In this document: positions 44,881 to 52,756 of the stretch, piece by piece
Numbering within the stretch: position 1 is the first letter of the stretch
Layout: the number at the start of each line of letters is the position of its first letter
From: RUG11237 sp050874665
Lineage (GTDB): Bacteria; Bacillota; Clostridia; Lachnospirales; Lachnospiraceae
Direction of reading: 5' to 3'
NCBI GenBank assembly: GCA_050874665.1
Contig: JBNMLC010000013.1
Location: forward strand, 1-64,000
DNA length: 64,000 bases
Made by a program: the position numbers and the translations under genes
Notes under the pieces: generated by a model
The model's database searches: none
What the model saw: only the letters and a program-made list of their open reading frames with translations
What the model was told of the DNA's origin: nothing

Positions 44881-44962
44881 GTGGGATAAGACCGTATGGG
44901 CTTTATCCCACTTTTGTGTTAGAAAAGAAATGGGGTAAAGCGTAAATGGCTTTACCCCATTT
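44881..44962 (+). promoter_or_regulatory. Tandem-hairpin leader (attenuator) upstream of MATE gene
   Basis: Two hairpins in the leader. The first is GTGGGATAA...TTATCCCAC (44881-44911) followed by TTTTGTGTT, terminator-like. The second is AAATGGGGTAAAG...CTTTACCCCATTT (44928-44962), which ends shortly before the GGAGG site. The two stems are similar in sequence. The arrangement suggests transcription or translation attenuation of the pump. Confidence 0.55.
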
Positions 44963-44981
44963 CCGTTATGGAGGAAATTGT

Positions 44982-46292
44982 ATGAACACAAGAACGAAAT
45001 CTTTGTTCGGGTATATTTTCCCGGCATTAGGCGGCTTATTTGTAACCTACCTGTATAATGTCGTTGACGGCATTTTTGTTGGTCAGGGTATTGGTTCGGC
45101 TGCTTTAGGCGCAGTCAACATTGGTGTGCCGTTCATCACCTTTGTCGTCGCTATTGCAGCAATGTTCCCAATGGGCGGTGCGACAGTTGTAGCTATCCGT
45201 ATGGGGCGTGGAGATAAAGAAGGGGCAAATCACGCTTTTATGACAGCGTTTTCATTGACTCTTGCTATATCTATACTTCTAATGATTGTCGGTATGATAC
45301 TTTCAGGGCAGATTGTTGATTTCAGCGGAGCAAGTAGGTTAAGTGCAGAAATGAGAGAAATGTCCAGATTATATTTGTTTTACTATTCTGCTTTTTCTGT
45401 TCCTATGCTGCTTACTACCTGCCTTTCAGTATTTATACGAAATGATGGTTCCCCTGCATTGGCTTTTGTGGGTATGTGTATCGGTGCGGTAGCAAATATT
45501 TTTTTAGATTGGCTTTTCATTTTCCCCTTGCAGATGGGTGTCATCGGTGCGGCAATTGCATCCGGATTGGGTCAGGTTTGTTCCGTTCTCGTTCTGTTGA
45601 GCCATTTTCTGCGTAAAAAGGGCGATTTACGAATCAAGGCGTTTCAGATTGATTTTTCACTTATCAAAAAAATCTGCAAGCGTGGTGTACCGGAGGCGGT
45701 TACACAGCTCACAACGCCCATTACGGCACTTTGCTATAATTTGATGTTAGCAAGCTTGATTGGGGATATCGGCGTATCCACATTTAGCATACTGAGTTTT
45801 ATTTTCTCCCTTGCCAATGCGATACTGTCCGGTGTTGCACAGGGCTTGCAACCCCTTTGGGGAATGTGCTACGGCAGGAAAAATACCGAAGAAATGAACT
45901 GGTACTTCCGAAGTGGAATGATTATCAATACCATTCTGTCCATTATAATTTATGGTGTTTTATTTTTCTTTGATGTGCCGGTTATCCGCATTTTCAATAA
46001 AGAACCGGAGCTGGTACAGGCGGCTACGCAAGCCTTACCACTGTTCGCTTTGTCCTTTGTGCCAATGGCTTACAACTTAATTTATACGGCATTTTTCTTC
46101 TCCACTAAGAGAACAGGGGTGTCCAATGTTATTGCTGTTAGTCGTGGCATTGTGTTGAAATCTTTGGCAATTTTCTTCATTCCGATGATTGGCGGAACGA
46201 AAGAAATTTGGATTGCACCCTTTGCCGCGGAAATTATCACACTGATTATCGCCGTAACACTCAAGAGAACAAGCAAATTGGTATATCAATAA
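44982..46292 (+). CDS. MATE family efflux transporter (MepA-like)
   Basis: 436-residue exporter, fourth MATE of the window. The start is ATG at 44982 behind GGAGG; a frame from 44946 begins inside the leader hairpin and is rejected. Sequence TRTKSLFGYIFPALGGLFVTYLYNVVDGIFVGQGIG is the first repeat, and GVAQGLQPLWGMCYGRKNTEEM is in the second, a MepA-type pattern. The base composition is visibly richer in G and C than the neighbouring NRPS genes, and the gene is bounded by a leader and a terminator, so recent acquisition is likely. Confidence 0.9.
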   Translation: MNTRTKSLFGYIFPALGGLFVTYLYNVVDGIFVGQGIGSAALGAVNIGVPFITFVVAIAAMFPMGGATVVAIRMGRGDKEGANHAFMTAFSLTLAISILLMIVGMILSGQIVDFSGASRLSAEMREMSRLYLFYYSAFSVPMLLTTCLSVFIRNDGSPALAFVGMCIGAVANIFLDWLFIFPLQMGVIGAAIASGLGQVCSVLVLLSHFLRKKGDLRIKAFQIDFSLIKKICKRGVPEAVTQLTTPITALCYNLMLASLIGDIGVSTFSILSFIFSLANAILSGVAQGLQPLWGMCYGRKNTEEMNWYFRSGMIINTILSIIIYGVLFFFDVPVIRIFNKEPELVQAATQALPLFALSFVPMAYNLIYTAFFFSTKRTGVSNVIAVSRGIVLKSLAIFFIPMIGGTKEIWIAPFAAEIITLIIAVTLKRTSKLVYQ

Positions 46293-46333
46293 TGCGTTTT
46301 TATATAGCAAACCCTGTCAACGGTCATAAAAAT

Positions 46334-46377
46334 AACCTCCAAACTGAGTAATTTTATCTTACATCAGTTTGGAGGTT
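46334..46377 (+). terminator. Rho-independent terminator after MATE gene
   Basis: Perfect 14-bp stem AACCTCCAAACTGA / TCAGTTTGGAGGTT with a 16-nt loop, followed by TTAC. About 40 nt after the MATE stop. Confidence 0.75.
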
Positions 46378-46483
46378 TACACAAACTTTGGGATACTCCC
46401 AAATCAAGTGACCTCGCGATATAGTGATTCCTTTCTAAACCGCACTTACTTTTTTATTTTTAATCGGCAGTGTATTATAAGCA

Positions 46484-46927
46484 CTAAAATACATCTTTTA
46501 CATTAAAACCAGTCCATTCAATGTGATTATATTCCATTATGTCTTTTGATTTTTTCATTCCTAATTTTTCATAAAAAGGAATTGCATCATCATTTGCACA
46601 TAAGTATACCGCAATATCTTTCTCTCCACCAGCTAAATCGTGTGCTGTTTTAACTAATTCACTAGCTATTCCCTGTCGCTCATACATAACATCAACTCCC
46701 AAGTCCGTTATGAATAACCAATATGAAAAGTCGGTAATACCAAATAAAACCCCAATAATTTGGTCTGATTCATTTCTTGCCACCAAGCTAATCGAAGTAT
46801 TATTCACAAGTTTTTTGATACGTTCCCTAAATCTTTCCTTAGGGTACTGAGCCCCTAAATCGGTTCTGGTTAAAAATTCAATATATTCCTCTGCCGTTAT
46901 TCTCTCGCTCTTAATTGTTTTTTTCAT
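46484..46927 (-). CDS. GNAT-family N-acetyltransferase
   Basis: 147-residue acetyltransferase: LGVDVMYERQGIASELVKTAHDLA holds the acetyl-CoA binding loop (near residue 85) and VYLCANDDAIPFYEKLGMKKS is the C-terminal half of the fold. It lies 65 nt downstream of the asparagine synthetase gene on the same strand, so it could be the last gene of the NRPS operon and serve self-protection or tailoring, but general GNAT genes are common and no specific link is visible. Confidence 0.85.
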   Translation of the reverse strand: MKKTIKSERITAEEYIEFLTRTDLGAQYPKERFRERIKKLVNNTSISLVARNESDQIIGVLFGITDFSYWLFITDLGVDVMYERQGIASELVKTAHDLAGGEKDIAVYLCANDDAIPFYEKLGMKKSKDIMEYNHIEWTGFNVKDVF

Positions 46928-46992
46928 ATTCTTACCCCTATCTTTTTATTAATTTGTTAATGTGTTTCACATAAAAGTATTCTCTCAAACGC

Positions 46993-48003
46993 TTATAACA
47001 ACTGGATACCAGCTTCTGAACATAATCGTAAGGTTTCATCAGTCCAAATTGAACTTTGTACTTCTCCAATATGTATTTTTCTTAGAAAAAACATACATAT
47101 TCGTGATTGACCTATTCCACCGCCTATAGTATACGGAAGTTTTTCCTCTAGAACATCCTTCTGAAATGGTAATTTTGCACGTTCTGGACATCCAGCCATT
47201 TCAAGTTGCATTGCTAAAGATCTTTTGTCAACACGAATTCCAATAGAAGATAATTCCAAAGCAATATCAAGAATAGGATAATATACAATTATATCAGCAT
47301 TTAATAACCAATCATCATAATCTGGTGCACGTCCATCATGAGGAATGCCTGTTTCAAGTGGAAATCCTATTTGTAATAAACATACAGCACCTTTTTCTTT
47401 TGTAATAATATACTCCCGTTCTTTTGGATTCTTCTCTGGAAACATATCTTCCAATTCTTGAGTCGTAATAAAAAATATTTCTTCTGGCAAAATCAAGTCT
47501 ATGAAATGATATTGATCTGCAACATATTGTTCAGTTTTATATAAACACTTGTATACATTGCGAACCGTTTCTTTTAAATACTCAATATTACGTTCTTCTT
47601 TATTCATAATCTTCTCCCAATCCCATTGATCAACTAAAATTGAGTGAATATTATCTGTCTCTTCATCTCGACGAATGGCATTCATATCTGTATATATTCC
47701 TTCACCATGAGAAAAACCGTATTTAGCAAGTGCATAACGTTTCCATTTTGCAAGTGAATGAACAATTTCCACCGGACGTTCATCTTGCTCCTTAATACCA
47801 AAAGAAACTGGTCTTTCATGACCATTTAAATTATCATTTAATCCAGTTGCCGGATCTACAAATAATGGTGCAGACACACGTGTTAGATTGAGACATTTAG
47901 CCAGCAATGTCTGAAAATAGTCTTTTATCATTTTAATTCCAAGTTGAGTATCATGAAGATTTAACTCAGAACAATAATCATCAGGAATAAACAATTCTCC
48001 CAT
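46993..48003 (-). CDS. asnA: Aspartate-ammonia ligase (asparagine synthetase A)
   Basis: Ammonia-dependent synthetase forming Asn from Asp, ATP and NH3; 336 residues, class II aminoacyl-tRNA-synthetase-like fold. Motifs are LTRVSAPLFVDPATGLNDNLNGHERPVSF, VHSLAKWKRYALAKYGF, GEGIYTDMNAIRRDE and YTIGGGIGQSRICMF. ATG at 48003 follows AAGGAGTG. It is the gene after the type II thioesterase and in the same direction as the whole NRPS cluster. This suggests that it supplies Asn for the peptide or its cap, but asnA can also be plain housekeeping. Confidence 0.95.
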   Translation of the reverse strand: MGELFIPDDYCSELNLHDTQLGIKMIKDYFQTLLAKCLNLTRVSAPLFVDPATGLNDNLNGHERPVSFGIKEQDERPVEIVHSLAKWKRYALAKYGFSHGEGIYTDMNAIRRDEETDNIHSILVDQWDWEKIMNKEERNIEYLKETVRNVYKCLYKTEQYVADQYHFIDLILPEEIFFITTQELEDMFPEKNPKEREYIITKEKGAVCLLQIGFPLETGIPHDGRAPDYDDWLLNADIIVYYPILDIALELSSIGIRVDKRSLAMQLEMAGCPERAKLPFQKDVLEEKLPYTIGGGIGQSRICMFFLRKIHIGEVQSSIWTDETLRLCSEAGIQLL

Positions 48004-48071
48004 TTTTACACTCCTTTTTAAACAAATGCATCACATTTTTTCCTACACATAACATTTTTGTTTATGCCTTT

Positions 48072-48791
48072 TTATTTATCTTCCATTTTAATATAGTTTT
48101 TCATTTTACCACGCATAAAGCTTATAAATTCTTCGTTTGATTCAAGATTAAAAAAATGATTTCCATTAAATTCAACAAATTCAACCGGTTTCTTACACAA
48201 TTTTTCCCAGTTCTTCATCTTCGTATAGTCATTTCTTCTATCCTTTGAACCAAACATAACACACATTTCTATATTTATTGTATTTTTGTAATTTACTTCA
48301 TACTCTTGCAATGCATTGAAATCGGCCCTTAAAATAGGTTCAAAATATTCTTTAATATCATCATTCAGCATTACATCTTTGGTAGATACAAATCCAAATG
48401 AATATACTATATCCCAAAATTCGTCTGAGGTCTTATCACCAATACTTTCTTCCTTATTGTCAAGGCTTGTTCCCGAAATGAATAAACACTTTAATTTATC
48501 CATCAATGTATTATCTTGAAGAACTTTATTTGTCACCTCATATGCCACTATTCCGCCCATGCTATGACCATAAATAACAAAATTCTCCTGCTTTTCATTC
48601 ACCTTTTCTTTTATTTCTTCATATAGGTCGTTTGCAATATCCAATATATTTTTTTTCAAGTTTAAATTGCTTTTTATACCATGTCCTGGATAATCCAGCA
48701 ACTGAACATCACAAACATCTCCAAAACATTTTCTATAATTTAGATATAACATACTAGAACCTCCAGCATGAGGCAAGCAAAACATTATCAT
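48072..48791 (-). CDS. Type II thioesterase of the NRPS cluster
   Basis: 239-residue alpha/beta hydrolase that removes wrong or stalled acyl groups from carrier proteins. It has the typical N-terminus MFCLPHAGGSSMLYLNYRKC and YPGHG, and the nucleophile elbow GHSMGG near residue 76. The catalytic His is in GNHFFNL near the C-terminus. Single-domain and separate from the synthetase, it is proof-reading TEII rather than the releasing domain. Located between exporter and asnA. Confidence 0.93.
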   Translation of the reverse strand: MIMFCLPHAGGSSMLYLNYRKCFGDVCDVQLLDYPGHGIKSNLNLKKNILDIANDLYEEIKEKVNEKQENFVIYGHSMGGIVAYEVTNKVLQDNTLMDKLKCLFISGTSLDNKEESIGDKTSDEFWDIVYSFGFVSTKDVMLNDDIKEYFEPILRADFNALQEYEVNYKNTINIEMCVMFGSKDRRNDYTKMKNWEKLCKKPVEFVEFNGNHFFNLESNEEFISFMRGKMKNYIKMEDK

Positions 48792-48860
48792 TTCTTTGGT
48801 TACACGATTACAATACTAATCGCACTTCTCCTTTCTTACTTTTCAATTTTTTTGATTAGA

Positions 48861-51800
48861 TTAATCTGCAATTTTCCCATATTCAAACTTTATTCTTTGA
48901 TCAGCTAAATCAAAATACTTGTCATCATGAGTAATAGCAATAATACACTTTCCCTTTTCTTTTAATTTTAGAAGAATTTCTGTATAGAAAAATTTTCTGA
49001 ATAATGGATCCTGATCAGCAGCCCATTCATCAAACAAATAAATATCTTTATCCTCCAGAAGAGAAACAAGCAATGCCAATCGTTTTTTCTGACCTGTCGA
49101 TAAGTCAGTTGTTGAGAATTTTCCATCCTCTACCTTTACTTTTTTATCCAACTGTAGCATTCGAAGATATTCATCAATTTCTTTCTTCTTTTCATCCACA
49201 TCAATACCATACAATTTTTCAAACAGATGAAAATCACTGAATACTGTTGTATAATATTCGCCTAATTCCAAATTATTTAATTCTAATCCATTAATAGTAA
49301 TCTTTCCACTTGTATTACGGTATAGCCCTGAAATTATCTTGGCAAATGTTGATTTTCCACTGCCATTTCCTCCTGTAACAAAAGTAATCTGTCCTGACTT
49401 AAACTTTAAATTTAATGGTCCTAATTCAAAGGCTGAACCATCATCATTTTGATAACAGTATTTAACATTTTTTAATTCAAGAGTTATATTTTTTTGTGTT
49501 ACTTCACTAACGTTATCATCAGTATCACCAATCTGCTTTGATATGTTTTCTATTCTCTTCCAACTAATGTTAATATTAAGGATTCGTGGTATAGCATCTA
49601 GCAATGAATTAATTGGTCCCGTCATATATAATAAGACAAATACATAACTTTCCAATTCATTATTATTTATTTCTTCTAAAACTATCGGAAAAACAAAAGC
49701 TACTAAGGCAACTGCAATCGTAAATAGTAATTCTCCCAAAATGAACAAATATGCATATACCCTTGCGCCCTTAATGCGTTGTTCTTTGTATCCCTGACAT
49801 ACTTTTAGCGTATCCGTTTCAAAGTCTTTCTTTTTCCTATTGTTGATAAGCAATTCTTTAATTCCATATCGAATATCCTCAATATATGCGAAAAATATAT
49901 TTTGTGTATCTCTTGCCCCTTCATTTATTTTGTTAGCATACTCTCCAAAAATAAAATATAAAGATGCAATCAGAAGAATAATGATACTTGCAAAGAGCAA
50001 TGCTATTTTATTTAAGCAATATAAATATATGCCACAAAATAAAATTGTTACAATATTAGTTATGGCCGAGATTAAAACATTAACCAAATCACTTACAACC
50101 TCGGTATCATTATTAAGTGTTACACAAAACTCTTCTGATATATTTCTTTCAATTTCTTCATATGGTGCACTTAAGAATTTATGTATCAATTCTTTCCTTT
50201 TCTGGTAAATCATGTTATTTGCAATTGAAATCAAATCACTTCTTACTATCACCTGACCACCAACATACAATATTAAACCAATAGCCAGGTACAGGAATAA
50301 TTTAAATTTATCTGCTCCTACCTTATCAAGAGACATATTAATTGCAAAAATTACCAAAGCATTGCCTGCACCACTGATTGCACTGAAGAACAGTACAGGA
50401 ACTAAATTACCAGATACAGTCTTTCCTTTCACAAAAAGCATACAAATAACCACTAATAATATCAGCAACGCTATAACTGTAGTAACTACAGCATATTTCA
50501 ATGTTATTGGCATCCACAAATATATAAAATTCCAATTTACTCCGTCTCCAAAAATATAAGGCACTTTATAAATTGCTAAAAACAAACTAACAAAAATAGA
50601 AATTAACAACAAATAATTACTAATTTTATTTTCTTTTTTATAGTATACATCTATTTCTTTTTTCATTACGCTCTTTATACTAACGTACAATACACTCGCT
50701 ATGACCAAAACATCAAATACCATAACGACTATTGACATTTTATCTATCGACTTGTTAGTATCAGATTTCATACTTAATGAAGAAGTTTTGGTATCCTGAA
50801 GTATGTCTGCTATTTTTTCAACAAGCAATTCTGCATATTCCGTATTTGTATTGCAAACAACAGCAATTCCCAGCTTTTTCTCAGTTTGAAACATGATATA
50901 TGATGAGAAATATTGATTGGTACCACTATGCTTATATTCCCCCATTCCATTTTGGCAATTTTCCCAGCCAGCAGCGTAGGAATTTCCTTCGCTATCCGGA
51001 GCTACCAAACGGTTAACCTCATGAGTAGAGTCAATCACTTCTTGTTTATCCTCTGAGATACCACTTATCCCTAATTGAATTTTTAACCATTCACTTAAAT
51101 CAGTTATATCTGAATAAATATATCCAGCAGGCGTATCTCCTCTATATTGGGGCGTTTCATATGCTTTCTGACTACCTAAATAAAACATATATCCCTGAGA
51201 TATTTGATCATAATTTGGGGCGTCATTTAAACAAAATGTATTATCTAATCCATATGCCTGAAAAACATTCTTAGTCATATATTCTTCAAAGGATTCTCCA
51301 GTCACAACTTCTATTACATATCCAAGAACATCATAATTTATTGTTGCATACTGAAATTTTTCTCCTGGCTCATGACTTAATTCGACTTTATCCAATGTCA
51401 TCACTGTATTTTTCAATGCATCATTCGAATTATCACTAAACAAATTTTGAATAGTTGAATATGGTATTCCTGAAGTATGATGTAGCAATTGCTCAATTGT
51501 AACATCCACCTTCTGAGCACCGTAATAAAATGTCAATTCTGGGATATACTTACTCACTGGGTCCTCTAAAAGTACCTTATTTTCCTTCACAAGTTGCATA
51601 ATTGCTGTTGCTGTATAAGCCTTACTATTAGAAGCCAACTCGAATTTGGTATGTTCATCGACTGTTTCATTAGTCTTCTTATTGCTATACCCATAACATT
51701 TTGTATAGGTTCTATCTTCTGTTACGATGGTAAGTGCCATTCCAGGGATCTTTCCCTTTTTTATGCATTTATTCACATATGTTTCTATTTCCGTTATTTT

Positions 51801-51917
51801 ATCTGTATCAACATTACTATCTATATCAGCTGCGTATATATAACACCTACAGGTAATTAACGCTATAAAGCAGACAACCATTACCATACTTCGCATAACT
51901 TGCTTTATCCTGTTCAT
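48861..51917 (-). CDS. Extracytoplasmic serine peptidase (ClbP/XcnG-like) fused to cyclic-peptide ABC exporter
   Basis: 1018-residue fusion from ATG 51917 (AGAGGA site; a longer frame to 51968 is unlikely). A signal or anchor helix (8-28) precedes a beta-lactamase-fold hydrolase at about 40-375: S96-N-S-K99, Y190-A-T-I-N194-Y, and H330-S-G. Three membrane helices follow (396-418, 432-456, 465-496), then six helices of an ABC exporter, and an ATPase at about 810-1018 with GGNGSGKST, LSTGQKKR, LFDEWAADQDP and ITHDD. The ABC half is of the SyrD/PvdE cyclic-peptide-exporter family. Peptidase plus three helices is the ClbP/XcnG plan, and S96, K99 and Y190 sit near the positions of ClbP's catalytic Ser95, Lys98 and Tyr186. 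Role inferred: export and unmasking of a prodrug peptide. Confidence 0.85.
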   Translation of the reverse strand: MNRIKQVMRSMVMVVCFIALITCRCYIYAADIDSNVDTDKITEIETYVNKCIKKGKIPGMALTIVTEDRTYTKCYGYSNKKTNETVDEHTKFELASNSKAYTATAIMQLVKENKVLLEDPVSKYIPELTFYYGAQKVDVTIEQLLHHTSGIPYSTIQNLFSDNSNDALKNTVMTLDKVELSHEPGEKFQYATINYDVLGYVIEVVTGESFEEYMTKNVFQAYGLDNTFCLNDAPNYDQISQGYMFYLGSQKAYETPQYRGDTPAGYIYSDITDLSEWLKIQLGISGISEDKQEVIDSTHEVNRLVAPDSEGNSYAAGWENCQNGMGEYKHSGTNQYFSSYIMFQTEKKLGIAVVCNTNTEYAELLVEKIADILQDTKTSSLSMKSDTNKSIDKMSIVVMVFDVLVIASVLYVSIKSVMKKEIDVYYKKENKISNYLLLISIFVSLFLAIYKVPYIFGDGVNWNFIYLWMPITLKYAVVTTVIALLILLVVICMLFVKGKTVSGNLVPVLFFSAISGAGNALVIFAINMSLDKVGADKFKLFLYLAIGLILYVGGQVIVRSDLISIANNMIYQKRKELIHKFLSAPYEEIERNISEEFCVTLNNDTEVVSDLVNVLISAITNIVTILFCGIYLYCLNKIALLFASIIILLIASLYFIFGEYANKINEGARDTQNIFFAYIEDIRYGIKELLINNRKKKDFETDTLKVCQGYKEQRIKGARVYAYLFILGELLFTIAVALVAFVFPIVLEEINNNELESYVFVLLYMTGPINSLLDAIPRILNINISWKRIENISKQIGDTDDNVSEVTQKNITLELKNVKYCYQNDDGSAFELGPLNLKFKSGQITFVTGGNGSGKSTFAKIISGLYRNTSGKITINGLELNNLELGEYYTTVFSDFHLFEKLYGIDVDEKKKEIDEYLRMLQLDKKVKVEDGKFSTTDLSTGQKKRLALLVSLLEDKDIYLFDEWAADQDPLFRKFFYTEILLKLKEKGKCIIAITHDDKYFDLADQRIKFEYGKIAD

Positions 51918-51990
51918 ATTTTTTCCTCTCGCAATATTTTCAAGCATATTTATTTTTTGTATAAGCAATCCTTAAACGATTATTGCCATA

Positions 51991-52064
51991 GAACTCAAGT
52001 CTACGAAACATCATAATATAAAATATGATATTCCCACTATGACTTGAGTTCCAATGAAACATCA
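51991..52064. repeat. Inverted and direct repeats in the leader of the peptidase-exporter gene
   Basis: GAACTCAAGTC (51991-52001) and its reverse complement GACTTGAGTTC (52041-52051) flank about 39 nt that contain a smaller hairpin. Each is followed 3-4 nt later by a direct repeat GAAACATCA (52005-52013 and 52056-52064). Located between the ACT gene and the exporter gene, so it may regulate the exporter or be an element footprint. Confidence 0.55.
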
Positions 52065-52084
52065 AATCCTATTTTGCTACAATG

Positions 52085-52450
52085 TTATTCTACCAAATAT
52101 CCATTGTTGCTTAGCAATCTTTTTGCATCTTTAATGCATTCTTTTTTTATCAACACATAATCCGTATTATATGTTGAGAGCACAAAAATACTTATTTTAT
52201 TTTCTGCTAGAATAGCCGATATTTTTGAAATAATCCCAACAAGCGAAAAATCCAAATTTCCAACTACTCTAAACATACTCCAATCCATGTTTGCCTCAAT
52301 ATAGTCAAAATCAAGGTATTTTTTCTCACAGATTACCGAAATTTCTTCTCCTGTATTTGTTACTGAAAAAAATTCCCCTTGAGCCTTTATATCAGCCATT
52401 GAACTGACCTTACATACTACCAAATCATAATTCAAAAACTCAATTTTCAT
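52085..52450 (-). CDS. ACT-domain protein
   Basis: 121-residue protein with a double ACT-like layout (COG3603-type): an N-terminal half MKIEFLNYDLVVCKVSSMADI and a C-terminal half VVGNLDFSLVGIISKISAILAENKISIFVLSTYNTDYVLI, the clearest ACT fold. ATG at 52450 is six bases after GGAG. It is located between the NRPS and exporter genes on the same strand. Such domains bind amino acids and regulate metabolic enzymes; here it may sense a precursor, but that is speculative. Confidence 0.8.
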   Translation of the reverse strand: MKIEFLNYDLVVCKVSSMADIKAQGEFFSVTNTGEEISVICEKKYLDFDYIEANMDWSMFRVVGNLDFSLVGIISKISAILAENKISIFVLSTYNTDYVLIKKECIKDAKRLLSNNGYLVE

Positions 52451-52570
52451 ATTAATCTCCATTCCGCCGCCCTTGTCTGGCGGCACAAATAGTAATGAAA
52501 GTGTTCCAACTCTCTTCGTTGTGCAGTAACTTGTGAAAGGCAGTTATATTCCCTGCAGAAAGATTCATAT

Positions 52571-52740
52571 TCTCAGAGAATACTCTCGTTTGGTAAGAAC
52601 AACTCTCCCTACTACAAAAAGAAATATAAACCTCTTGTAAAACGTCGTGGCACGAAAAGAGGCATTATCGCTATTACCCATATGATTCTTACTGCAATCT
52701 ACCTGATGCTGGCTTCAATTTATAACTGTCCTCTATTTTC
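52571..52740 (+). mobile_element. IS110-family transposase, C-terminal fragment
   Basis: Plus-strand frame reading NNSPYYKKKYKPLVKRRGTK and RGIIAITHMILTAIYLML, which is the conserved C-terminal end of IS110/IS116 transposases (tyrosines, basic loop, then IIAI-hMILTAIY). Only the tail is present, with no start and no upstream domains. It lies in the 270 bp between the NRPS and ACT genes and its end abuts the NRPS end on the other strand. Confidence 0.65.
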
Positions 52741-52756
52741 TTTCACACTACTTCTC

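Noticed and set aside
44946..44981. Extended N-terminus of the MATE protein (MALPHFRYGGNC)
   Set aside because: Its ATG lies inside a leader hairpin and the translation covers the GGAGG site.
46993..48003. asnA as firmly part of the biosynthetic pathway
   Set aside because: Position and direction suggest it, but asnA is often housekeeping; kept only as inference in the prodrug hypothesis.
52457..52483. GCCGCC...GGCGGC hairpin between the ACT gene and the transposase fragment, taken as an NRPS terminator
   Set aside because: It lies at the ribosome site of the ACT gene and lacks a T tract; it is more likely a leftover of the inserted element.
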